This document shows positions 55,069 through 64,000 of a stretch of DNA of 64,000 nucleotides, one piece after another (positions within the stretch are counted from its first letter, which is position 1; every line of letters begins with the position of its first letter). Source of the stretch: Gorsachius magnificus (taxonomy: Eukaryota; Chordata; Aves; Pelecaniformes; Ardeidae); contig CM067082.1 in assembly GCA_034008185.1 (NCBI GenBank), forward strand, positions 51,667,586 to 51,731,585, in the 5' to 3' direction. Position numbers and translations under genes: made by a program. The notes under the pieces were generated by a model, which saw only the letters and a list, made by a program, of their open reading frames with translations, did not search any database and was not told where the DNA came from.

Positions 55069-58000
55069 CTACAAAGATAAAAATAAGAGTGCTGGTATCG
55101 GAAGCAGTGAATTTCAGTCATGTTGTAAATCCTTGTGTCTAAACCAAACATACCTACACTTGGCAAAAGCAAGCATGTTAGAGAAGAGAGCTGGGATAGC
55201 AAACACTTTGGTATGTGGCTGGCAAACACCTGCAGCCTAGAAAAAGTAAAACTATTTATGGTCAGAGCAGAGGCTCTTCTGGATAAGCATTTGTCTGGTG
55301 TTTCTGAAACTGACCTTTGTCAAACTCCTCTGAAATCTTTGGTCTGTTTTTTTAAAAGAGCCAATGTTAATTGACAAATCTGCCTAAGCTCAGCTCTCTG
55401 TTACCAAATGCTTTGTTGAGGCCTCACAGCTGTACTTCTCCTGGGACATGGTTTGGACAGATTCTGCAGTACCAGGAAGACTGGAGGCAGGGGAGCTCCA
55501 CCCCAGAGGGTTTCTCCAGCTGGGCGAGGGAGGAGCTGGGCACATGTCACCACAGGGAGGAGATGCTGGTGAGGGCCACACCCAGAAAGACAAGCACCAG
55601 CCCTCTCGCTGTTTGTGGAGCTGATGCCTGGTGTTTACCCCACTCAGCCCAGCTGCAGAAATTCACCAAGCTCAAGACAGCACAGGCAACCACCACCATA
55701 TTTCTAAATGGAAAACCTCCTAGGTCAGTGCGGGATATTTCAGGGGAGTAGAATCAAAACTAGGGCTCCAACTGCTCACCTCTCCTCAGCCACAGGGCAC
55801 ATGTATTACATCTTAGGTCTCTGGCACCTGCTTCAGAAAATACAGCTTGTTTTGAGCAAGACCATTTGGCATCAATGGGCACCTTCCCATTGCTCTTATC
55901 TGCATATTTGCCCACAGGAGTGCAGGAGTCCTGCTCAGGGCTAGCCCCATCTCTTGGAACAGGCAGCAGAGAGATCTAATACATGTGCACTGGAGCCAAG
56001 CAGAAAGTGTCAGTACAGTACTTTCTTAGAGAAGTCATCTCCACCCTGTGCTGCACTGACAGGTGCTTTTCCATTTAACGACCACTGATGAAGCTGTGGA
56101 GCTGGAACAGGAAGACGACAAAGACCCAAACTTTCTTACCTGACAAGACATACACTTGCTCAGCAGACTCCACTTCTGCTGTAGGTTCTGTTCTCTCAGG
56201 ATGGCACACTAAGTCATCAGCAGATGCATCTAAGGTTGTAGCACTTGAGCCCTGGCCTGCGTTTAATGGCAGCTCAATCCTTAACAGATAAGCTGTTTGG
56301 TCTACAAAGGGAATGGTTATTTTCTGTGGAAACTGCTCTACATAAGGTGAAACCTCTGCATCCGCAATCAGCTCATCTTTCCAAACCAGTGATACAGCCT
56401 CAGTGGTTGAGGTAACCTCAGCTTCCTTGCAGGAAGGCACAGCCTGCAATGGATCATTAGGAGCAGGTGATGGTGGTGGTGAAAAAAGTGATGGTTCTTC
56501 CCACAAGGTGACCAAGGAAGCTTGATTTACATCATTTGTTGAGACATCAGCCTGGCTGTCTGAGGGACCCAGTTCTCTAGCTATGGAGGACGGACTCCAC
56601 GCTCCTGGTTGCGACCTAGGAACCTCTACCGAAGCCTCAGCTGCTGGGACAGCAGAATCATCTTCATCAGCACCTTCTACTGGTGTAAATTCATTCTCTG
56701 AGATCTGAGAGTCTTCATAAAGTGTCTGCACGCTGGTTGCCACATCCCTCACACAATAAAGAGAGCTACCATTACCTAGCACATGGGCAGCAAGCTGGGC
56801 AGGCTCAGCAGGGACGTACACCAGTTCAGGTCCCTCGGAGGATGAAGCTCCATCAGATCCAGGGGGAAACTTGCTCTCTACAATGGAACTGGCAACTGAT
56901 GGGTATTGAGTTACTCTGGAGCTATACTGAATATCAGGTTCTTCAAGGAGCTGGTCTTCCTCTGTGTCAGTACACTTGTCCCTCTGCTTGGGCTCCCCAG
57001 AAAACAAAGTATCTGTGTACTCTAATGTCTTCTCTTCCAATCTCTCATTCCCATTTCCTGCAAGGTAAAAAGCACAGAATGGCAATACACGAGCACCTGT
57101 TTCCATTTAAATAAAATTAAGGGTGATTTCAGCTTCAACTCAATTAAATGTGCTGTAGAGCATCTATGAGGCTTCCTGGGTTGCAGAGATGGAATAATTC
57201 AAGGCAGGGGGTGGGAGGAGTTGCTGCTTGCCTATCAGTAAGGGGAAAAAAAATTCAGAAAGCAGTGGTACCACTTCAAAATCTAGGAAGCCTTAACTGT
57301 ATTCATGGTCCTGCGGTGATGGCTACATTCTTATCTACTGCCCACAAACACAGCTACAGTTAGGGGTTAAAAGATTAAACCTTTCACATTAAGCACATTG
57401 TGACATTCTAGCTTCCTCAAGAATCTTGGTTAGTTGAATTGACAGATATCCGAATGAAGAGCAGGGTAAGCCATGAAGAAGTTTTAGATACAGAGTGAAA
57501 ACCAGCTTCTGGATTAGTTCTCAAGGGAGGAACACAAGAGCACTCGTGGGATCATGACTGTGTTCTGTCACATGGTTAATAAAACCCTCAGCACTGGAAA
57601 AAAACCCAACAAACCAAGAGGTCTGGTTTCTATCATGATCAGCAAGTGCTGGCCAATATGCAAAATCAGCACAGTAGCAGAAGAGAAGGTGGGTCTTTAA
57701 CACATCACCACAGCTCAGTGCGGAGCTGTTTTCTGAAGTCATGACTGGACGAGACCAGAAATTACAAGATACACAACTCAAAGGATGACAGACCTAAATC
57801 CTCTCTGAAAAAAACACTATTCTGCCTGCCATCCCAAGCCAACACAGGCCTGTTTATAACCCAGTGTCAGTCTTGGGCAATGCCACAGAAAAGAAAGGCT
57901 CCCTTGCAGCTACACAAACTAGCCAGTTAGCTCTCTACTGGTGCACAACTGGCCCAAAAACCTGTGCTGGCACTGTGGGTGGGAGACTCCAGAGGAAACC

Positions 58001-60848
58001 TTGCTCAAGCTTGCTAAGGAATTCCTCTCTGATCACCCCCTTTGATAACACAGTTATGTGACCACATAGTAGGGGATGGACAACACAAAGAGAGGGGCTA
58101 AGTGGTCTATAAGGAAAAATGTGCGAGAGGGACCTATTTTTGGAGCTCGGTCAACATGCAAGGGTCAGTTCACAAACACATAAGCAAACCACTGACAGGC
58201 ATTCAGATGGAAAATTTCTGCCTTATGCAGCCACTCTCAGTCATACTTGAAAAGGCACAGCAGTCAGGCAAAGTCCCCAGTGACTCTGGAGAAAAGGGAA
58301 GATTGCACCCATTTTTTAAAAAAAGGTATTAAGGAGGACTCTGGGAACTACCGACCAGTCAGCCTCACCTCCATGCCCAATAAAATCATGGTACAGATCC
58401 TGGAAGATACATTGAAACATACAGAAGACAAGGAGGTGATTAAAGACAGCCAACACGGCTGTCACCAAGGGAAGACTGTGCCTGAACAATCTAGCGGCCG
58501 TCTACAACAGAGTGACAGCATAAGTAGACACAAGAAGAGCTATGGATGCCACCTACCTGGACTTCTGTAAGGACTTTGATACAGTCCCACACGACATTCT
58601 GGATGCTAAATTGGAGAGATGTGTTTGATGGATGGACTATTTGATGGATAAGGAATTGGCTGGATGGCCATGTCCAGAGAGTTACAGTCAACTGCTCAAT
58701 GTTCAAGTGGAAACCAGTAATGAGTGGTGTCCCTCAAGGGTCCATACTGAGACCAATGCTATTTAATATCCTCATCAATAACAGAGAGTTGGATCGAGTG
58801 CATCCTCAGCAAGTTTGCAGATGACACCAAGCTGAGTGGTGCAGTTGATATGCTACAGGGAAGGGATGACATCCAGAAGGATCTTGACAGGCTTAAGGAG
58901 CGGGCCCATGCAAACTTCATGAAGCTAACAAGGCCAAGTGGAAGGTGCTGCACCTGCGTCAGGGCAATCCCCCAAACCAATACAGGCTGAAGGAGGAACA
59001 AATTGAGCACAGCCCTGCGGAGAAGGACTTGGGGGTACTGGTGAACAAAAAGCTGGACATGGGCCAGCAATGTGCACTCACAGCCCTGGTGGCCAACCTT
59101 ATCCTGGGCTGCACCAAAAGCAGCTTGGCCAGCGGGTGGAGGGAGGTGATTCTGTCCCTCTGCTCCGCTCTGGTGAGACCCCACCTGGAGTGCTGTGTCC
59201 AGCTCTGGAGCCCTCAGCACAAGAAGGACACAGAGCTGTAGGAGCAGGGCCAGAGGAGGCCACAAACATGATCCGAGGGCTGGAGCACCTCTGCTGTGAG
59301 GACAGGCTGAGAGAGTTGGGCTTGTTCAGCCTGGAGAAGAGAAGGCTGTGGGGAGACCTGACTGCGGCCTTTCGGTACTTAAAGGGGGCCTATAAAGAAA
59401 GATGGAGGCAGACTTTTTACCAAGGGCTGCATTGACAGGACAAGGGGCAACAGTCTTAAACTGAAAGAGGGTAGATTTCTTGATAACTAATTTATTTTTT
59501 CAATGAGGGTGGTCAAGTTGGACAGGGCTTTGAACAACCTGATCTAGTGAAAGATGTCCCTGCCCATGGAAGAGAGGTTGGACTAGACAATCTTTAATGT
59601 CCCTTTGTCCCTTCCAACCCAAACCATTCTGTGATTCTATGATTACACAAAAATTGCTGTGTGACATCATTAATGCAGTATTTATAAATGCACCAAAATT
59701 TGGCTTTCGGTGATACTTTAAGTCGCACTGCATATCCACCAGGGATTTTTACAAGAAGCAAACTGCTTCAAGTTCCAAAATCAGTGGTGGTCAGCTTTTT
59801 TAGAGATCCCAAGCTAGGAATAAAATAGTAGCACTTTCTATCCATAGCTGGGGCTTCTCTTCATTGCTGTAATTACCTTAGCGTGTAGTGCTCCATCTAC
59901 AGACCAAGGCTGTCTCATGTGCTGGCTAGATCCAGGGTTACTTGGAACCCAGCTTAGGTGGCCTTTTTGAATAAAGGGGCTGTCTGAAGCTACTGACACT
60001 TATGGTAACCAGATGATGGGAGACCCAAACCAGTGGGGCAGATACAAACAGGCCGTGGGCTAGACAATGCACCCATTCCACTGCTGCCACACAGCCTTCA
60101 TGTGGCACCACCTATTCCAGCACTTACAGCCAAACCCAGGGAGCAGATGAAAGCTCCCAGCCCTTCCCAAAGGAATCAGCATCCCACAGAATTAGATCAT
60201 CTTTTTATAAACAAAGAGATAACCTATTTTTTGCAAATAAATATTGAAAGGTAAAGTCACTATCTGCTATGGGGGCCATAAATTACACTGCAATAATAAA
60301 TAAATAAATAATAATAATAAATAAAAGGACCAAAAGCATCCAGGCTCTCACCTATACTCAAGGAGAAAGTACGGCATCCCAGGGGACTAATTCTTCCCAC
60401 ATTAAACAGAAGCAAGTGCTTTCTGAAGGTGCCTGCCTCTTCAATAGCTCAGAGCCTATGTGTCTCTTTCCCATGGTAAGTGAAAACTGCTTACATCCAT
60501 TCAGGTTGCAACACTGTCCCAGAGTATCTTGAAAGAACAGACAACAACGACCTTACCATTAACGAGCTCAAACTTTTCAACCAGTTCTGTTATATCCAGA
60601 TTTGGATTCCCTGAAAACAGGAGCAGAAGTTAAGCTGGAGTAGGACAGCACTCCCAAATAGCTCAGCTCTTCAGATGAAGCACTGGTAGGAACAAACCTT
60701 TTCGAAAGGCGATGAGATCTTGGAAATAGAGCACAAAAAACTCAGTGATGTCGTCCGGGTTGTTTTGCACAGCAGCCCGGCTCACCCCCTCAAGCAGGGA
60801 CTTGAGGCCGTATGGAACAACCAGCCTGATGTTTGAAGACTGCATCAT
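54473..60848 (-). CDS. CABYR: CABYR, calcium-binding tyrosine-phosphorylation-regulated sperm protein, complete
   Basis: CABYR is a fibrous-sheath protein of the sperm tail, phosphorylated on Tyr during capacitation and anchored through an RII-like domain. I joined exons 60848-60698, 60610-60557, 57057-56140 and 55068-54473. The splice sites are AG/GT, phases agree at every junction, and the product is 572 residues. Residues ~12-50 form the RIIa dimerisation/docking domain ([18 protein letters not shown], then [13 protein letters not shown]). Family blocks [11 protein letters not shown] (~149-159) and KITIPFVDQ (~314-322) match my memory of mammalian CABYR. A proline-rich [11 protein letters not shown] lies near 261-271. 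The middle is acidic and poorly conserved. The mammalian neighbour order and convergence with OSBPL1A support the call. The start is ATGATG at 60848; the second ATG is equally possible. Confidence 0.92.
55069..56139 (-). other. CABYR: CABYR intron between the two large coding exons
   Basis: A 1.07-kb intron. If retained, translation runs from the upstream exon into it and stops at 56075. A plus-strand open stretch at 55371-55751 has no coding character. Confidence 0.85.
56140..57057 (-). CDS. CABYR: CABYR large coding exon (CR-A-like)
   Basis: The 918-nt exon begins after the acceptor ctttttaccttgcag and ends at the donor TCAG|GTAAGA. It encodes residues 69-375. It carries TDTEEDQ, a TQYPSV block, [11 protein letters not shown] and [18 protein letters not shown], the clearest family blocks. 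It is highly acidic, in keeping with a calcium-binding phosphoprotein. Reading through the donor adds [20 protein letters not shown] and a final Arg before a stop at 56075. Confidence 0.92.
58225..59645 (+). mobile_element. Decayed CR1 LINE copy, antisense to CABYR
   Basis: It starts within the RT at [18 protein letters not shown] and passes [16 protein letters not shown]-like and [11 protein letters not shown] remnants. It then carries the C-terminal [18 protein letters not shown] block and ends with the tail attctgtgattctatgatt at about 59645. Stops and frameshifts interrupt it throughout. Its wording is nearer to the CR1 at 18749 than to the one at 43072, so it is probably an older relative of that lineage. 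Confidence 0.93.
58945..59435 (+). pseudogene. CR1 RT C-terminal remnants in two frames
   Basis: Residual open stretches 58945-59241 ([17 protein letters not shown]..., [11 protein letters not shown]...) and 59070-59435 ([24 protein letters not shown]) are adjoining parts of one CR1 frame. They are separated by a stop after KKDTEL and a shift. There is no functional product. Confidence 0.85.
60291..60326. repeat. AATA/AAT simple repeat
   Basis: About 36 bp of (aataa)/(aat) units in the CABYR intron. Confidence 0.9.
60557..60610 (-). CDS. CABYR: CABYR small coding exon
   Basis: The 54-nt exon encodes [17 protein letters not shown], between acceptor ctcctgttttcag and donor AATG|GTAAGG. In human CABYR the corresponding stretch is MDIKDLVKQFHQIK just after the RII-like domain. 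Confidence 0.9.
60698..60848 (-). CDS. CABYR: CABYR first coding exon, RII-like domain
   Basis: The exon encodes [38 protein letters not shown] and [12 protein letters not shown], the dimerisation/docking fold shared with PKA RII subunits, ROPN1 and SPA17. It ends at donor CGAAAAG|GTTTGT. A plausible acceptor (cttctgcttgtacag, exon from 60879) lies just upstream. It would leave a 31-nt leader including a 7-codon upstream frame, so the true 5' exon may be further right. Confidence 0.92.
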
Positions 60849-61500
60849 CGCCCACTCAAGTCGGCTTACGGTTTCTCATCTGTACAAGCAGAAGCCCTCA
60901 GCTGAGCGTCTACCCCGCCTCAGCGTGAAGCACCTAATGCCCAGGGCGTGATTGCAGTTGCTCATCCCTTGCCACACCACCAATAACCCTCCTCCTCCTC
61001 CCCTTCCCAAGTGCTCCTTTAAGTTAAAGGAGGTATTTACTATTTGCAGCAACCAAATCCTTTACTCCCCACTCCGCACCTTTAGGCAGAAGGCACAGCC
61101 AGGGGATGGGGGGCAGGCAACTAGTGAACGATGACATGAATTCAAACCCGTGCTGTGAATTCCCTTTTTTAAAGGTAAAACCCACCAAAGCACCCCCCGA
61201 TGAGCCACAAAAGCCATTCGTGTTCAAGAAAAGGTTTACAGGACACTTCTTCCACCCCTCTACTCCTCCTCCTCCATTCCCTTTGGCACTTGCTCTCTGC
61301 TGGTCCCAGCCTCCCTCCGGCGCCACGGACGAGGGCTGCCACACCCAGCTGGGAAGGCATGACGTCACAGTGCCCGTGCGTCATCAGCACAGCGATGCTG
61401 AGGTTCGGCTGCGCTCTGCTCTTCAGCATTACTGTTTGTTGGTCGAAAAGGATTTAAAAAAAAAAAAGAGCAGGAGGAGAAATACACATTAAAACTCACA
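60849..61500 (-). promoter_or_regulatory. CABYR: CABYR 5' flank / leader region
   Basis: About 650 bp upstream of the start codon, moderately GC-rich around 61,240-61,400. It contains the CRE at 61360-61367. No TATA box is placed with confidence, and the transcription start is not visible. Confidence 0.5.
61360..61367. promoter_or_regulatory. CABYR: Perfect cAMP response element TGACGTCA
   Basis: A full 8-bp palindromic CRE, with a second half site (GCGTCA, minus-strand TGACGC) 12 bp further on. CREM/CREB sites of this kind drive many post-meiotic testis genes, which fits CABYR. Activity is inferred. Confidence 0.6.
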
Positions 61501-64000
61501 GTGACGCTGCAGCTCATCAGCGAGGGCTTTCCTCCTGCAACATACACCTTGATTCTCATTGCTGAACAAGAACTGGTGCATTTAATGCATTTAATAGACA
61601 CGACTGTTTGAGCACAACTCTATTCATAGCCCTTTTAATAATGTATTTTAAGACTGAAGTACAGTGTCGTGGCTTCTGCTGCTCAGGACAAGCAGGGCAA
61701 GGGCTGCAAGGGTGAGGCTGAGCACCTATGGGTGCTGGCCGCCACACGGCCCGGGGGAAGCGAGCACCCACCGTGCTTGCACCCTGCGAGCCGCTGCCTT
61801 TTCTCCCTTCCCATGCTACCATGAAGCCCATTCTTGCTTTCTGCTGCCGACTTACCTCCAGCGCATCTGGCTGGACCCACAGCACAGGCAGACCCCCCCC
61901 CGAGGAACTGCTTTGCCTTGCCAAAACATCATTTTTCCATACCAGCAACAGGCAGCCGAACCAGAGATGTTTCTTCCCGGCACAGCAAGAGTGTAACTTT
62001 GTGCTCAGTCTCAGGTTATGAGCACTTCACACGACCCAGCGCTGCAACCTGTGAAAAGCAGGAAGGCTGCAGCCGCAGCCCTCCCGCCCCTCTGCCGGCT
62101 GCGGTACAGCGGGTGGGTGCGCAGACCCACCCCCCTGTTCACAGCCTGCCCTTTTAATATAGGCGAGATCTAACACTCAAGGGATTTAAACCGGCGTGAC
62201 AGACTGCAAAATAAAGCACCCGAGAAGCGATGTGACCTCTGGCAGGAGCTCAGAGCAACCGGCTGGGGGCTGCAACCTCTTTAGTCACCCGATGATGAGC
62301 CAGGGGATTCCTCAATACGGCTCCATTCATACTGCAGAACCTTACGACTGCAAGGGCAAAATGTGAAACAAACCTCAACAGCCCCAGGGATAGCATTTGC
62401 TTTCCAGTACAGTTTCAGTGGATACACACAAGATCATTTTCTGTTCCAATAAAATAAGCACAAAAAAAAGTAACTGTGCCATGCCGTATTGTCAAGGTTA
62501 CCACTAACTGGGTTTCTGAGGATCATAAAGGCAGGAAGATCATGGGGGAAGCCATCAGGAGTCTGCTGTGGTATAAAAAAAACTTTTATCCACCAACAAT
62601 GCTACAGATCAGTCTTCAAAGTTGGAAAACCATCGTCTACCTACCGGCTCCTGCATTCCTGGATGTTTGCATCTATGAAAACCTGAGGGGAGTCCCAGCA
62701 GCACTGAAGATTTAAGACTCAAGTGTCATTGCTGCTAAAGCGTTTAGACTACCTACAATGGCTTCCTTTAATAAGAGAAGTAACATTATATTCATAATAG
62801 TTCATCCAAAATTAACAGACTATTGCATCACTTTCAAGTTAGTTCCCTGGAAATTACGTTAACAGTAAACTCACCACAAAATGCTTCTTCCGTAAAAGAA
62901 TCCTTAGAAAGTAATTTCTCATTAAGAAAACTTCTCACAGTAGCTCATCAGTCCTGGAGAGTGACAATACAGACCACACAATTAATGAAGTTAAATATGA
63001 ATATGCTATGACTTATGAAATTAGGAGCCATAGCTTTCCTATGGAAAGAGTAAGACATACTTCAAGAATATATATGAGGACCAGAAAACGTATCATTGCC
63101 AAAGTCAGGATAGTACTTGGAAGTCTAGATTTCTGCATGGAGAACACACAGTAGCCACAGGACTTCATAATGGCATTAAACATACCCGTGGTGCAAAGGC
63201 AGTTGTAGTTACTTTGAAACCATCCTCAATGAATACAGATCAGAATACAACTTGTAAATTTGCTTCTTTTGAAAACTTTCAGAATTGCAGGTCTGCAAAG
63301 CTCATAACAGGAAAAGCCTCAAAGATGTTTAAGTACAGGTGTCAAACTACAGAAAAATTCGTTATCAAAGGTAACCAAACAGAAGCATAAACCTCCTTAA
63401 ATATTTAAAAAGGCTTCAGCCACTAACATAAAAGCATATCCATCTGAAACTTGAGCACACAGGGGGAAAAAAGTATGTCTGGAAAACTAATTCACTGCGC
63501 TGGAACTTGAATGACCATTTTGGAAACCATCTAGAGTAAAGCTGTCATACAAAGTATACCAGGTGCTCTACTGAAACATGCTGCCCGTTGGCCCCAGACC
63601 GAAAAGCCCGTCACCCTACGGGCAGTCTGCCCCACCGCAGGCAGTTACCTTGGTCCCACCATCCTCTGCAGAAGTAACAGCTTCCAGACAATGTTAAAGT
63701 CTTACAACACAAAGACTGGACAGAAGTTCAGCAAATCAAGGTCGCAGGTGAGCCTCACTTTCCTGCCAAAAAAAAAAACACCACACCACTGATCAGGTCA
63801 TTCATTAACTCTTCATTAGATAGCTCACAACAGGTTAACAGATCACACTGGTGGGGTGCGTTCAGTTTTGGTTTTTTAACTTGCAATCTCTTTCAAAACT
63901 TCAACTAAATAGGCAGGAGAAGAGGACTTGGTTTTTTGGGTTTGTTTTTTTTTTGTTTGGTCGGTTGGTTTTTTTGCAAGCACCTTCTTTGTGTTTCTAC
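61501..64000. other. Right end: no supported gene
   Basis: The region is GC-rich at 61,680-62,130 (G/C runs and many CAG/CTG triplets) and AT-rich beyond. Minus-strand ATTAAA hexamers lie near 61577-61590 and 61633. By mammalian order the gene to the right on this strand is TTC39C, whose 3' end could fall here, but I cannot identify any of its coding sequence. Several open frames are short and without recognisable content. A donor-like CCAAG|GTAACT lies on the minus strand at about 63648. Confidence 0.5.
63931..63975. repeat. T/G-rich low-complexity tract
   Basis: ttgggtttg, a 10-T run and ggtcggttggttttttt make a low-complexity stretch like the one at 40820. Confidence 0.7.

Larger units (their letters stand above)
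57058..60556 (-). other. CABYR: CABYR 3.5-kb intron containing a decayed CR1
   Basis: It holds the CR1 remnant at 58225-59645 and an AATA-rich simple repeat at 60291-60326. The rest has no feature I recognise. Confidence 0.85.

Noticed and set aside
55371..55751. 126-codon plus-strand frame in the CABYR intron
   Set aside because: No start context, conserved motif or splice support; it also overlaps an equally open minus-strand frame.
61106..62157. Several 80-130-codon frames on both strands near the right end
   Set aside because: They are in a GC-rich flank, overlap each other, and none resembles a protein family I know.
63640..63730. Possible minus-strand exon ending CCAAG|GTAACT, preceded by an acceptor-like ttctgtccag
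   Set aside because: The ~66-nt exon has no recognisable protein and no supported partner exon. It could be a CABYR leader or TTC39C exon, but nothing in the sequence decides it.
1..64000. CRISPR arrays, operons, phage or other prokaryotic systems, tRNA or rRNA genes
   Set aside because: None seen; the DNA has animal gene structure throughout.

Overview
The window is vertebrate genomic DNA, almost certainly from a bird. It has intron-rich genes with orthodox GT-AG splice sites, a CpG-rich promoter block, and several CR1 non-LTR retrotransposons with the typical 8-bp 3' tail repeats. No bacterial, viral or plasmid gene is visible. Species cannot be resolved from sequence alone.

Positions 1-52,860 (+ strand) hold the 3' part of OSBPL1A (oxysterol-binding protein-related protein 1, ORP1). 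Fourteen consecutive coding exons were placed by hand. All splice phases agree, and they encode the last ~557 residues: the coiled-coil linker, the FFAT motif, and the whole sterol/PI4P-binding ORD domain with its EQVSHHPP fingerprint. The ankyrin repeats and PH domain of the long form ORP1L lie to the left of the window. A CpG island at about 3.44-4.01 kb sits inside the 22.7-kb intron after the first visible exon and ends in a strong splice donor. It is the natural candidate promoter and leader exon for the short form ORP1S. Starting at ATG 31205, the remaining exons encode exactly 437 residues, the length known for human ORP1S.

Positions about 54,040-60,880 (- strand) hold CABYR, a sperm fibrous-sheath protein with an N-terminal RII-like dimerisation/docking domain. 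Four coding exons splice in phase to a 572-residue protein. Reading through the third exon's donor gives a second, shorter form. OSBPL1A and CABYR converge tail to tail with only ~1.2 kb between their poly(A) signals, the same neighbourhood as in mammals. A perfect cAMP response element lies ~510 bp upstream of the CABYR start codon, which fits a testis gene.

Three large CR1 copies break up the introns. One is antisense at 18.75-21.11 kb, with a 627-codon reverse-transcriptase frame. One is sense at 43.07-44.98 kb, from a different CR1 lineage and carrying a stop and a frameshift. One is badly decayed at 58.2-59.65 kb inside CABYR. Three small 3'-end CR1 fragments lie at 7.5, 10.6 and 48.7 kb. 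The last 2.5 kb (61.5-64 kb) has no gene I can support; by mammalian gene order TTC39C should follow on the - strand.

I found no new multi-gene system. The best leads are the internal ORP1S promoter with its upstream reading frames, a substituted FFAT motif, a perfect 12-bp hairpin in an OSBPL1A intron, and the CABYR isoform switch. Comparisons with human proteins are from memory, without any alignment.
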